Shown: positions 1 through 7,574 of the stretch, in pieces
Numbering within the stretch: position 1 is the first letter of the stretch
Layout: each line of letters begins with the position of its first letter
DNA from: Azospirillum isscasi
Lineage (GTDB): Bacteria; Pseudomonadota; Alphaproteobacteria; Azospirillales; Azospirillaceae
DNA: 64,000 nucleotides
Direction of reading: 5' to 3'
Assembly (NCBI RefSeq): GCF_030849505.1
Contig: NZ_JAUJFI010000002.1
Location: 1 to 64,000, forward strand
The notes under the pieces: generated by a model
What the model saw: only the letters and a program-made list of their open reading frames with translations
Told to the model about the DNA's origin: nothing
Database searches by the model: none
Translations under genes and position numbers: made by a program

Positions 1-293
1 GCGACGGCCAGCGGCTGCGTCTCGGCGTCGGTCTGCACCAGGATGCCGCGGTCGGCGCCCATGGCCAGCGCGGTGCGAAGCGTCTCCTGGCACGCCGCCG
101 GACCGACGGTGACCACGACGACCTCGGTTGCCTTGCCGGCTTCCTTGCACCGGACCGCCTCTTCGACGGCGATCTCGTCGAAGGGGTTCATGCTCATCTT
201 CACGTTGGCGGTCTCGACACCGGAACCGTCCGCCTTCACACGGACCTTCACGTTGTAATCCACCACCCTCTTCACGGGGACGAGGATCTTCAT
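1..293 (-). CDS. etfB: Electron transfer flavoprotein beta subunit (N-terminal part, runs off left edge)
   Basis: EtfB pairs with EtfA to carry electrons from acyl-CoA dehydrogenases to ETF:ubiquinone oxidoreductase during fatty-acid and amino-acid oxidation. Only about 97 codons are in the window. The start [17 protein letters not shown], followed by [14 protein letters not shown], is the typical EtfB N-terminus, and the start ATG has a GGGAGG ribosome site 10 bases upstream. It lies 38 bases after a thioesterase gene on the same strand. Together with the acyl-CoA ligase and MerR gene upstream, this suggests a fatty-acid degradation operon. etfA would be expected just beyond the left edge. 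Confidence 0.93.
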   Translation of the reverse strand, partial: MKILVPVKRVVDYNVKVRVKADGSGVETANVKMSMNPFDEIAVEEAVRCKEAGKATEVVVVTVGPAACQETLRTALAMGADRGILVQTDAETQPLAV

Positions 294-331
294 GCTGCGG
301 TTTCCTCCCGGATTCGTTTTGTCTTGTCGGT

Positions 332-844
332 TCAACTCGCCAGCGGGCGTTCGCGCCAGGCGGCCACGAAATCGGGCATCGGCGGCGATTCCCGGTGCTC
401 GCCATGGATCGCCAGCACGTCCGCCGGGGGAACCACGGCGCCGCGCGCCACGAAGGCGCCCTGCACCACCGCCAGCGCCGCCGTGCCTCCGGCGGTCTCC
501 ACCCGGTGCTCGATGAAGAAGTACTTGTCGTCCCAGCACAGCACGCGGGTCGCCAGTTCGAAGCGCTGGAAAGGCGCCAGCGGGCGGCGGAAGCGCACGT
601 TGGCGGCGCCGATCACCGGCTGCCAGCGGTGGCGCACGATCGACCGCCCCATGCCGGAGCGCAGCATCAGATCCACCCGCCCCAGGTCCATGACGCTGAA
701 ATAGCGGGCGTTGGTCATGTGCATGTTGAGATCGAGGTCGGTGGGCCAGACCCGGAAGCGCAGCCGCGCCGGTTCCAGGAAGCCCACGGCCCGGCCCGTC
801 AGGGCGGCGGCGATGACGGCGATCAGCCGGAACAGCAGATTCAT
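332..844 (-). CDS. Hot-dog fold acyl-CoA thioesterase (4HBT-like)
   Basis: This 170-residue protein probably hydrolyses acyl-CoA thioesters. The hydrophobic N-terminus (residues 1-20) may be a membrane anchor. It is followed by [18 protein letters not shown] (about residues 33-50), the catalytic Asp and Asn/His stretch of the 4-hydroxybenzoyl-CoA thioesterase-like (4HBT_2) family. The start is placed at the ATG that precedes the hydrophobic segment. A longer open frame reaches upstream but overlaps the merR gene. It sits between merR and etfB on the same strand, which supports a role in fatty-acid metabolism. The substrate cannot be told from the sequence. Confidence 0.8.
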   Translation of the reverse strand: MNLLFRLIAVIAAALTGRAVGFLEPARLRFRVWPTDLDLNMHMTNARYFSVMDLGRVDLMLRSGMGRSIVRHRWQPVIGAANVRFRRPLAPFQRFELATRVLCWDDKYFFIEHRVETAGGTAALAVVQGAFVARGAVVPPADVLAIHGEHRESPPMPDFVAAWRERPLAS

Positions 845-948
845 GCCCGCCCCCCGCGGGCCGCCGCATCCGTTCCCGTCCACTCGGTCGTCATGTCGTC
901 CCATCCCCTCCGGCTCTCGGCCCGGCGGGGCGGACGGGCCGCACCGGC

Positions 949-1341
949 TCAGGCGCTCTTGGTCGTCAACCCGCGCTCGTCCAGCGCGGCCGCCACCTGG
1001 GCCTCGATCTCCCGCAGTTCGCCCACGGTCGCCTCCAGGTCCTGGCGTTGCTGCTCCAGATCCTTCAGCCGCGCGTCGATGCGCTTCTGCAGGACCTTCA
1101 ATTGCTCCACCCCGCCGTCCACGTTGTAGAGGTCCAGATATTCCCGGATCTCCGCCAGCGAGAAGCCCAGCCGCTTGCCGCGCAGGATCAGCTTCAGCCG
1201 GGCGCGGTCGCGCTTGGTGTAGACGCGGTTGTTGCCCAGGCGGTTGGGCGACAGCAGCCCCTTGACTTCGTAGAAGCGGAGGGCGCGCGGCGTGATGCCC
1301 AGTTCCTCCGCCAGTTGATTGACCGTGTAGAGCTGTTCCAT
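949..1341 (-). CDS. MerR family regulator, LiuR-like (fatty-acid/branched-chain degradation)
   Basis: This 130-residue regulator has an N-terminal MerR helix-turn-helix (YTVNQLAEELGITPRALRFYE, near residues 5-25). It continues with the wing (NRVYTKRDRARL) and a long C-terminal dimerisation helix (LKDLEQQRQDLEATVGELREIE). There is no cysteine metal site, as in LiuR-type MerR proteins that respond to acyl-CoA. A start 23 codons further upstream is possible, but the homology begins at MEQLYTVNQ. It is directly downstream of the acyl-CoA ligase and upstream of the thioesterase and etfB. A TTGACGT-AA-ACGTAAA box between the ligase and the divergent SCP2 gene is its likely target. Confidence 0.85.
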   Translation of the reverse strand: MEQLYTVNQLAEELGITPRALRFYEVKGLLSPNRLGNNRVYTKRDRARLKLILRGKRLGFSLAEIREYLDLYNVDGGVEQLKVLQKRIDARLKDLEQQRQDLEATVGELREIEAQVAAALDERGLTTKSA

Positions 1342-1375
1342 GGTGGGGGGCACGCCTTCCGTCACGTCGCACCGC

Positions 1376-1398
1376 GGCGGCGTGGAGTCCACGCCGCC
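1376..1398. promoter_or_regulatory. Perfect inverted repeat upstream of merR
   Basis: GGCGGCGTGGA and TCCACGCCGCC flank a single G, 35 bases before the merR start codon. There is no T-tract, so it is unlikely to be a terminator of the ligase gene. It could be an autoregulatory operator or an RNA hairpin in the operon transcript. The role is inferred from position only. Confidence 0.4.
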
Positions 1399-1462
1399 GG
1401 ACGGCGTCACCCGTTCCTACCACACCCGCCGCGGCGTGACAAAGCCGCGCGCCCTCGCCTCC

Positions 1463-3181
1463 TCACCCCTCCTGATTTTGCAAGCTCTCGGCGATCAGTT
1501 CCTTCTTGGACAGCTTGCCGACCGCGGTCTTGGGCAGCTCGGCGCGGAATTCGATCAGCTTCGGCATCTCGATCCGCGAGATCTTGTCGCGCAGGAAATC
1601 CTTCAACTGCTCCGCCGTCAGGCCGGCGCCGGGCTTGAGCTGCACGAAGGCCTTCGGACTCTGGCCGCGGTACTCGTCGGGAATGCCGATGACGCAGACG
1701 GCGACCACGTCCGGGTGCTGGTAAATGGCCTCCTCGATCATGCGCGGATAGACGTTGTAGCCGCCGCAGATGATGAGATCCTTCAGCCGGTCCAGCAGGA
1801 AGACGTAGCCGTCCTCGTCCATCACCCCGACGTCGCCGGTGAACAGCCAGCCGCCGACGATGGTGCGCCGGCTCTCCTCGTCCTTGTTCCAATAGCCGGC
1901 CATGACGTTGGGGCCGGACAGCACGACCTGCCCCTTCTCGCCCGCCGGCAGCACGCGGTCGGGATCGTCCAGCCCGCGGATCTGCACCATGATGCCGGGC
2001 AGCGGCAGGCCGATGGAGCCCTCCTTGTTCACGCCGGTCAGCGGGTTGCAGGCGCAGACGGGTGACGCCTCGCTGAGGCCGTAGCCCTCGACCAGGACGC
2101 AGCCGGTGGCCTCCTCGAACTGGCGTTTCAGCTCCATCGGCAGCGGCGCCCCGCCGGAGATGCAATAGCGGATCGACCGCATCGGGTAGCGCGCCACGTC
2201 CGGATGCCCCAGCAGAGCCTTGTACATGGTCGGCACGCCGGGCAGCAGCGTCGGCTTGCGCCGCGCGATGGTCTTCAGAACCTGCAACGTGTCGAAGCGC
2301 GGCAGCATGACCAGCTCCGCCCCCGCCGCCAGCCCCATGTTCAGCACCACCGTCATGGCGAAGACGTGGAAGAAGGGCAGGACGGCGAGCATCCGCTCCT
2401 CCCCCAGCGCCATGCCGGGGAACCACGCCTGCACCTGCCGCGCGTTCGCCACGAGGTTGGCGTGGGTCAGCATCGCCCCCTTGGGCACGCCGGTGGTCCC
2501 GCCGGTGTATTGCAGAACCGCCACGTCGCGCCGTGGGTCCACCCGCACCGGCGGGAACACGCCGTCGTTGGCCAGCAGCGCGTCGAAATCCACATGCCGC
2601 CCGTCCTGCGGGATGTCGGCCAGCTCGCTGCGCTTCAGCACGCGGAACAGCACGCTCTTCACCGGGGACAGGATGGAAGCCATGCGGCAGACCACGACCG
2701 TCCTCAGCCGCGTGCGGTCCAGCATCGCCTCGATCCGCGGGTAGATCTGCTTCAGATCGAGCGTGACCATGATTTCGGTCCCGGAATCCCCGATCTGGTG
2801 CTCAAGTTCCCGTTCCACGTAGAGCGGGTTGTAATTCACCACCGTGCCGCCGGCCTTCAGAATCCCGAAATAGGCGATCACGTAGGTCGGCGTGTTCGGC
2901 AGGCAGAGCCCCACCCGCACGCCCGGCTTCACACCCAGCGCCGCGAAGCCCTTGGCCGCCCGGTTCACCAGCCCCAGCACCTCCGCGTAGCTGTAGCGCC
3001 GGCCCAGGAAGTCCAGGCAGGGGCGGGCGGCGTAGCGGCGGGCGGCCTCCTCGAACAGCTCGGCCAGCGGGGTCACGGCGATCGGCTGGTCCCAGGCGAT
3101 TCCGTCGGGATAGTGGGCCAGCCAGGGATGGTCCGGCGTGCCGTCCCCGGTGCGGCCCTTGCGCGCAAGATTCTCGGTCAT
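1463..3181 (-). CDS. fadD: Long-chain fatty acid-CoA ligase (FadD-like)
   Basis: This enzyme activates fatty acids to acyl-CoA through an acyl-adenylate. At 572 residues it has the full family length. The adenylation P-loop YTGGTTGVPKGA is at residues 225-236. The YGLSEASP motif lies near residue 370, the TGD motif and RLKDLIICGGYNVYP follow, and the C-terminal catalytic lysine is in PKTAVGKLSKKEL (about residues 551-563). It starts at an ATG, with the divergent SCP2 gene on its other side. It is followed 122 bases later by the MerR regulator. The exact chain-length preference cannot be read from sequence. Confidence 0.9.
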   Translation of the reverse strand: MTENLARKGRTGDGTPDHPWLAHYPDGIAWDQPIAVTPLAELFEEAARRYAARPCLDFLGRRYSYAEVLGLVNRAAKGFAALGVKPGVRVGLCLPNTPTYVIAYFGILKAGGTVVNYNPLYVERELEHQIGDSGTEIMVTLDLKQIYPRIEAMLDRTRLRTVVVCRMASILSPVKSVLFRVLKRSELADIPQDGRHVDFDALLANDGVFPPVRVDPRRDVAVLQYTGGTTGVPKGAMLTHANLVANARQVQAWFPGMALGEERMLAVLPFFHVFAMTVVLNMGLAAGAELVMLPRFDTLQVLKTIARRKPTLLPGVPTMYKALLGHPDVARYPMRSIRYCISGGAPLPMELKRQFEEATGCVLVEGYGLSEASPVCACNPLTGVNKEGSIGLPLPGIMVQIRGLDDPDRVLPAGEKGQVVLSGPNVMAGYWNKDEESRRTIVGGWLFTGDVGVMDEDGYVFLLDRLKDLIICGGYNVYPRMIEEAIYQHPDVVAVCVIGIPDEYRGQSPKAFVQLKPGAGLTAEQLKDFLRDKISRIEMPKLIEFRAELPKTAVGKLSKKELIAESLQNQEG

Positions 3182-3337
3182 CTCCGATCCTCCCGGCTGT
3201 GTGGCGGATCAGGACAACGGGGGATGCTGGGCGGTGCGGGGCGGTGGGAATCCGGGCGCGGCGGCGTTCTGCATGGTTTCACTCCCTGGATTGGTTCCCT
3301 GGATCGCCGGGGCGCCGGGAACGTTTTGGTTATGACG

Positions 3338-3354
3338 TTGACGTAAACGTAAAG
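3338..3354. promoter_or_regulatory. LiuR-like operator between the ligase and SCP2 genes
   Basis: TTGACGTAAACGTAAAG is an almost perfect dyad (TTGACGT and ACGTAAA around AA). This agrees with my recollection of the LiuR (MerR family) box in proteobacterial fatty-acid and branched-chain degradation regulons. It lies 55 bases before the SCP2 start and 157 bases before the ligase start. A LiuR-like MerR gene is found just after the ligase. Binding is inferred. Confidence 0.65.
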
Positions 3355-3408
3355 CGTGCGTACTGTCAAGACCCGACGAACATGAATCCAGGGGAGAGAG
3401 ACCGATCC

Positions 3409-3717
3409 ATGGTTGAGGACATCCTGCGCGAACTCCAGTCCCGCTCCACCAGCTTCCGCAGCCTGAAGGCCGACGTCCGCTTCGCGCTGGAGGACGGCCA
3501 TGCGGTGCGGGTCAACGCCCGCGAGACGCCCGTCGCCATCGCGCGGGAGGATGCCGGGGCCGCCGATCCCGACTGCACCATCCGCATCTCGTCCGAGAAT
3601 CTGAAGAAGCTGATGGACGGGCGGCTGAACCCGATGCTGGCCTTCACCATGGGCAAGCTGAAGGTGGACGGCTCCATGGGCATCGCCATGAAGCTGGCGC
3701 AGCTTCTCGACGAGTGA
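3409..3717 (+). CDS. SCP2 sterol-binding domain protein
   Basis: This 102-residue protein is a single SCP2 domain, a small lipid carrier fold that binds acyl-CoA or other lipids. The pattern DCTIRISSENLKKLMDGRLNPMLAFTMGKLKVDGSMGIAMKL is characteristic, and the glycine/methionine-rich KLKVDGS stretch is conserved in the family (residue runs here are separated in the protein by no gaps but are cited only as landmarks). Confidence 0.85.
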   Translation: MVEDILRELQSRSTSFRSLKADVRFALEDGHAVRVNARETPVAIAREDAGAADPDCTIRISSENLKKLMDGRLNPMLAFTMGKLKVDGSMGIAMKLAQLLDE

Positions 3718-3783
3718 ACGAACCGGCCGGACGGCGGCACCATAAGCCGCCGCCGGACCACGAACACAGGGAGGAAACCACCC

Positions 3784-4416
3784 ATGACGCACGCCCTGCG
3801 CGCGGCGTTGGCCGCTGCCGGCCTGCTGCTGACCGCGGCCACGGCGCACGCCGCCGAACCGCGCACGCTGACCTACCGGATCCTGATGGGCGACGATCCG
3901 GTCGGCACGGAGACCGTCCGGCTGGAGCCCCAGGGCGAGGTGACCAGGGTCGCCGTCACCGCCTCGACCCGGGTGAAGGTGCTGTTCATCAACTTCCGCT
4001 ACGACCACAAGCGGGAAGAGGTGTGGAAGGGGCGGACACTGGAATCCATGAGCGCCCAGACCGACGACGACGGAACGCCCCACGCCGTCCAGATGATGCG
4101 GCGCGGCGGCGGCTACACGGTCACCGTGGACGGCAAGGCCGGCGAGGCGGGTGCCGACACCCTTCCCCTCACGCTGTGGACCCCGGAGGTGCTGAAGCGC
4201 CCCACCCTGCTGTCGGTCATCGACGGCAAGCCCTACGCCGTGCGCACCGACCTCGTGGGCGCCGAGACGCTGACCATCGGCGGGCGGTCCGTTCCGGCGC
4301 AGCATCACCGCATATCCGGCGACGTGGAGCGCGACCTGTGGTTCGACGCGCAGGGCACGCTGCTGAAGACCCGCTTCAAGCGCAGCGGCTACGATGTTAC
4401 CTACATCCTCGAATGA
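3784..4416 (+). CDS. Secreted DUF6134-like protein
   Basis: This 210-residue protein has a clear Sec signal peptide, with a hydrophobic core at residues 5-20 and likely cleavage after AHA (about residue 23). The mature part is a beta-rich domain beginning TLTYRILMGDDPVGTE, which resembles the alphaproteobacterial DUF6134 family of periplasmic proteins of unknown function. It follows the SCP2 gene by 66 bases on the same strand and has a GGAGG ribosome site. It may be co-transcribed with the lipid carrier. No catalytic motif is visible. The function is unknown. Confidence 0.7.
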   Translation: MTHALRAALAAAGLLLTAATAHAAEPRTLTYRILMGDDPVGTETVRLEPQGEVTRVAVTASTRVKVLFINFRYDHKREEVWKGRTLESMSAQTDDDGTPHAVQMMRRGGGYTVTVDGKAGEAGADTLPLTLWTPEVLKRPTLLSVIDGKPYAVRTDLVGAETLTIGGRSVPAQHHRISGDVERDLWFDAQGTLLKTRFKRSGYDVTYILE

Positions 4417-4440
4417 GGTTCAGTTCTGCGTGAGGGTGCG

Positions 4441-4725
4441 ATGCCGCTGTTCGTGTTCCCCGACGACCCGTCCTGGAACGAGGAGGCCGACGCCGTGGAG
4501 TTCGCGGTGGAGGTCGGGGAGTATCACGGGCGGGTCTTCGTCCCGCGCCGCGCCCTGCAAAGCCTCGCCGGCCATCTGCCGAAGCCGGACGAGGCGTTGC
4601 AGTATGTCTGCCTGAACCGCCCGGTCTTCGACAAGGCGGTGGAGGCCCGCATCATGGACCGGAAGCTGGACCCGGATGCGAACATCCACCTGACGGCGCG
4701 GGATGTGCGGCGGGTGGCACAGTAA
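4441..4725 (+). CDS. Small conserved protein, DUF1488-like
   Basis: This 94-residue protein starts MPLFVFPDDPSW and contains VCLNRPVFDKAVEARI near residues 57-72. This resembles DUF1488-type proteins, in which a conserved F...NR motif precedes a helix. It begins 24 bases after the preceding secreted protein gene and is probably in the same transcript. No signal peptide or membrane segment is present. The function is unknown and the family match is tentative. Confidence 0.6.
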   Translation: MPLFVFPDDPSWNEEADAVEFAVEVGEYHGRVFVPRRALQSLAGHLPKPDEALQYVCLNRPVFDKAVEARIMDRKLDPDANIHLTARDVRRVAQ

Positions 4726-4758
4726 GGGTTGAGTGGTTGCGCCGGGGCCCCACCCAAC

Positions 4759-4783
4759 CCTCCCCCTGCGAAGCGGGGGGAGG
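4759..4783. terminator. GC hairpin between convergent genes
   Basis: CCTCCCCC pairs with GGGGGAGG around TGCGAAGC. It lies between the rightward 94-residue protein gene and the leftward ABC transporter operon. There is no T-tract. It resembles dispersed intergenic C-rich/G-rich palindromes, so it may be a repeat element that also stops transcription. Confidence 0.4.
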
Positions 4784-4818
4784 CCGGGAGGAGGGCACAG
4801 CACAACCACGCCCCACCC

Positions 4819-5571
4819 TCAAATGCTGTAATTGTCCGCGATCCCGGACCGGAGCTGCTCGACCTGCTCGCGGAACCCGCCGCTGTCGCGGCCCGGTTCG
4901 TTGCGCACGTCCTGCACGATGCGCGCCGGGCTGCCGCCCAGAACGATGATGCGGTCGGCGAGGTGCACCGCCTCCTCCAGATCGTGCGTGACGAACAGCA
5001 CGGTCTTGCCGGTCTCGCGGTGGATGCGCAGCAACTCGTCCTGAAGGCTGTGGCGCGTGATGGCGTCGAGCGCGCCGAACGGCTCGTCCATCAGCAGGAT
5101 GTCGGGATCGACGGCCAGGGCGCGGGCGATGCCGACGCGCTGGCGCTGGCCGCCCGACAGCTCATAGGGCCAGCGCCGCCCGTAATCGTCCAGCCGGACG
5201 AGGCGCAGCGCGGCGGCCACCCGCTCCTCCCGCTCGGCGGCGGCGATCGGCAGGCCCTCCAGGCCGAAACGGACGTTCTTGGCGACCCGCCGCCAGGGCA
5301 GCAGGCGGGCGTCCTGGAAGACGAGGCTGACAGGGCGATGGCCCGGCTTCTTCGTCTCGTGGATGGTGACGGACCCGCCGCGCGCCTCGTGCAGCCCGGC
5401 GACGACGCGCAGCAGGGTGGATTTGCCGACGCCCGACGGGCCGACGATGGCGACGAAGCTGCCGCGCTCGATGGACAGATCGACATCCACCAGAACCGGC
5501 GGAGCCTCCGCGCCGTAGCCGATGGCGACGCCCTTCAGGTCGATGACCGCGGAGCCGTTTATTTTTGCCAT
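4819..5571 (-). CDS. ABC transporter ATP-binding protein (sulfonate/nitrate/taurine type)
   Basis: This is the 250-residue ATPase of an importer. The Walker A motif GPSGVGKST is near residues 43-51. The Q-loop is in VFQDARLLPWRR, the signature is LSGGQRQRVGIARAL, Walker B is ILLMDEPFGALD, and the switch histidine is in FVTHDLEEA. The LPWRRVAKNV and EAVHLADRIIVL patterns are typical of the SsuB/TauB/NrtD family. The start ATG overlaps the permease gene by 13 bases. The setting beside cysteine biosynthesis genes favours an organosulfonate substrate, but the sequence alone does not exclude nitrate or another anion. Confidence 0.88.
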   Translation of the reverse strand: MAKINGSAVIDLKGVAIGYGAEAPPVLVDVDLSIERGSFVAIVGPSGVGKSTLLRVVAGLHEARGGSVTIHETKKPGHRPVSLVFQDARLLPWRRVAKNVRFGLEGLPIAAAEREERVAAALRLVRLDDYGRRWPYELSGGQRQRVGIARALAVDPDILLMDEPFGALDAITRHSLQDELLRIHRETGKTVLFVTHDLEEAVHLADRIIVLGGSPARIVQDVRNEPGRDSGGFREQVEQLRSGIADNYSI

Positions 5572-6323
5572 GCGAGCACCCGCTGCTGAACCTGCATGAA
5601 CAGGAAGTCGCACACGCCGTAGAGCGCCGCGATGGTCACCATGTAGAGCACGACGATGTGGGTGGCGAGCAGGCCGGAGGCGTCGGACATGCGGGCTCCC
5701 AGGCCGGAGATGCCGAACAGCTCCGCCGCGACCACGGTCATCCAGCCCTGCCCCAGCCCGGCGCGCACGCCGGACAGGATGCCCGGCAGCGCGCCGGGCA
5801 GGACGATCTTGAACAGGCGCGGGATCAGCCCGCCCTGCCCGAAGGCGTGGCCGAGTTCGATCAGGTCCTTGTCCACCCCGCGCACCGCGCTGTAGGTGGC
5901 GTAGTAGTTGATCCAGAAGACCGTCAGCGCGATCAGGAAGGTCGCCGCCGACTTGCTGACCCCGAACCAGATGATGGCGAAGGGAATCCAGGCGATGGAC
6001 GGGATGGGGCGCAACATGCGCACCACCCAGGCCTGGAAGGCGTCCCACACCCCCCAGGTCGCCGCCGCCGTGCCGAAGGTGATGCCCAGGACGGTGCCGA
6101 GCGCCAGCCCCGACAGATAGTGCGACAGGCTGGCGAAGACCATCGCCTGCCAGGTGCCGGCCCGGAACTCCGCCAGGAAGGCGCCGGGCACCGCGCTGGG
6201 CGACGGCAGCAGGCCGGCGGGCACGACGCCGCTGCGCGCCAGCGCTTCCCAGGCGAGCAGGAAAGCGCCGACGCCGAGCGCCGACAGGGCGATGGAGCTG
6301 TGAAGCTTCAGCGGTTGACGCAT
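5559..6323 (-). CDS. ABC transporter permease (sulfonate/nitrate/taurine type)
   Basis: This 254-residue membrane protein has about six hydrophobic segments, as usual for SsuC/TauC-like permeases. The coupling motif that contacts the ATPase is in ELGHAFGQGGLIPRLFKIVL (near residues 158-177), and the family marker PIPSIAWIPFAIIWFG is near residue 107. It overlaps the ATPase gene by 13 bases and starts five bases after the stop of the binding-protein gene. The three genes therefore form one operon in the order binding protein, permease, ATPase. Confidence 0.88.
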   Translation of the reverse strand: MRQPLKLHSSIALSALGVGAFLLAWEALARSGVVPAGLLPSPSAVPGAFLAEFRAGTWQAMVFASLSHYLSGLALGTVLGITFGTAAATWGVWDAFQAWVVRMLRPIPSIAWIPFAIIWFGVSKSAATFLIALTVFWINYYATYSAVRGVDKDLIELGHAFGQGGLIPRLFKIVLPGALPGILSGVRAGLGQGWMTVVAAELFGISGLGARMSDASGLLATHIVVLYMVTIAALYGVCDFLFMQVQQRVLAWQK

Positions 6324-6328
6324 CGCGT

Positions 6329-7375
6329 TTACTTCGCGGTGGCCGCGTCGTAGAAGCGGAAGTCGAACGCCTCCGCCACCGGGATGGTGCCCTCGGCGGA
6401 GCCGATCTCCTTGGCGTAGGCCATCATCTGCTCGACCGCCGGGACCACGCCGTGCGGATCGGCGACGAACTTGGAGCCCGGCGAGCGGAAGGCGGCCTCC
6501 AGCGTGGCCGGCTCCATCAGGCCCTTGCCCAGATATTCGTTGGCGACCTTGGCGGAGCGGGCCGGGTCCTTGGCGATCTGATCGACGGCACGGATGTGCG
6601 CCTTCAGAAGGCGGGTCAGCGCCTCGCCATGGTCCTTGGCGACCGGGCCGCGGACCGCGATGACGGTGCCGGGCTGGTTCGGGAACATCTCCGCGCCGGT
6701 GGCCAGCAGGCCGACGTTGGGATCGACCTTCTGGGTCACCGTCACCGTCGGCTCACGGATCGTCGCGGCGTCGAGCGCGCCGGCCAGCAGGGCCTGCTGG
6801 GTCTTCTCGATGCCCATGGAGATGATTTCCACGTTGGCCGGATCGGCCTTCACCACCTTGAACAGCCAGTGGCGCAGCACCGTGTCCGGAACCGAGCCCG
6901 GCGGCTGCGTGCCGATCTTCACCTTGCGGCCCGTGTCGGCGGCGAACTTCGCGATGGACTCCGCGGTGGCCTTGCCGCCCAGCGCCTTGGCAAACTCGCC
7001 GCGGCTGGCGACGACCATTTCCTCCACCGCCGAGTTGGCGATGACCGACACGTCCGCACCCTTGGAACGGGCGACCAGCACCGGCGCCACGCCGGCGTAG
7101 AGCAGGTCGATCTTGCCGGCGGCCATCGCCTGGATGGCGTGCGGGCCGGATTCGAACTTGGTCAGCTTGAGGTCGATGCCGGCCTCGCGCGCCCAGCCTT
7201 CCCCTTCCAGGATGAAGAGCGGCGCGGCGGCGAGGATGGGGATGTAGCCGACCTCCAGCTTCACCGGATCGGCGGCGCGGGCCGCGCCGGGCGTGAAGGC
7301 GGTCAGGGACGCGGCGGTCAGGGACGCGACGGCGGCCACAGCCAGCATCGCGGAGCGTCGGGTCAGGGCGGTCAT
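6329..7375 (-). CDS. ABC transporter periplasmic substrate-binding protein (sulfonate/nitrate type)
   Basis: This 348-residue protein has an N-terminal export signal with twin arginines (TRRSAMLAVAAVA) and an AARA cleavage site near residue 34. The mature part starts with VKLEVGYIPILAAAPLFILE and contains AGKIDLLYAGVAPVLVA, typical of the SsuA/TauA/NrtA family. The chosen ATG places the signal peptide properly; a frame 29 codons longer has no support. It heads the three-gene transporter operon. A TGAATTGCACA motif lies 61 bases before the start codon and is repeated before cysH, which supports sulfur control. Confidence 0.87.
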   Translation of the reverse strand: MTALTRRSAMLAVAAVASLTAASLTAFTPGAARAADPVKLEVGYIPILAAAPLFILEGEGWAREAGIDLKLTKFESGPHAIQAMAAGKIDLLYAGVAPVLVARSKGADVSVIANSAVEEMVVASRGEFAKALGGKATAESIAKFAADTGRKVKIGTQPPGSVPDTVLRHWLFKVVKADPANVEIISMGIEKTQQALLAGALDAATIREPTVTVTQKVDPNVGLLATGAEMFPNQPGTVIAVRGPVAKDHGEALTRLLKAHIRAVDQIAKDPARSAKVANEYLGKGLMEPATLEAAFRSPGSKFVADPHGVVPAVEQMMAYAKEIGSAEGTIPVAEAFDFRFYDAATAK

Positions 7376-7435
7376 GGATCCATCCTCGCAGGAAATTGCC
7401 CGCCTATTTAGCACATCTCCCTTCGGAAGGAAGAG

Positions 7436-7464
7436 TGAATTGCACAAACCAAGGTGATGCAATG
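7436..7464 (-). promoter_or_regulatory. Candidate sulfur-regulon operator upstream of the transporter operon
   Basis: TGAATTGCACA (7436-7446) is followed by TGCAATG (7458-7464). The same two words occur in the same order before cysH (11032-11042 and 11064-11070), with the spacing changed by exactly ten bases, one helix turn. This suggests a shared LysR-type (CysB-like) activator. No regulator gene is in the window. Confidence 0.5.
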
Positions 7465-7511
7465 AGCAATTTCACACGTTCATAGAGTTCTTACATGCGG
7501 GCATTCCCCCA

Positions 7512-7548
7512 TAAGAAAAGGCCCCTTCCCGCACGGGGAAGGGGCCTT
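7512..7548 (-). terminator. Rho-independent terminator of the cysH-cysD-cysNC operon
   Basis: AAGGCCCCTTCCC pairs perfectly with GGGAAGGGGCCTT over a five-base loop. Read leftwards it is followed by TTTTCTTA. It lies 27 bases after the cysNC stop codon. Confidence 0.9.
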
Positions 7549-7574
7549 CCGATCGACACCGCCGCAGGGACAGC

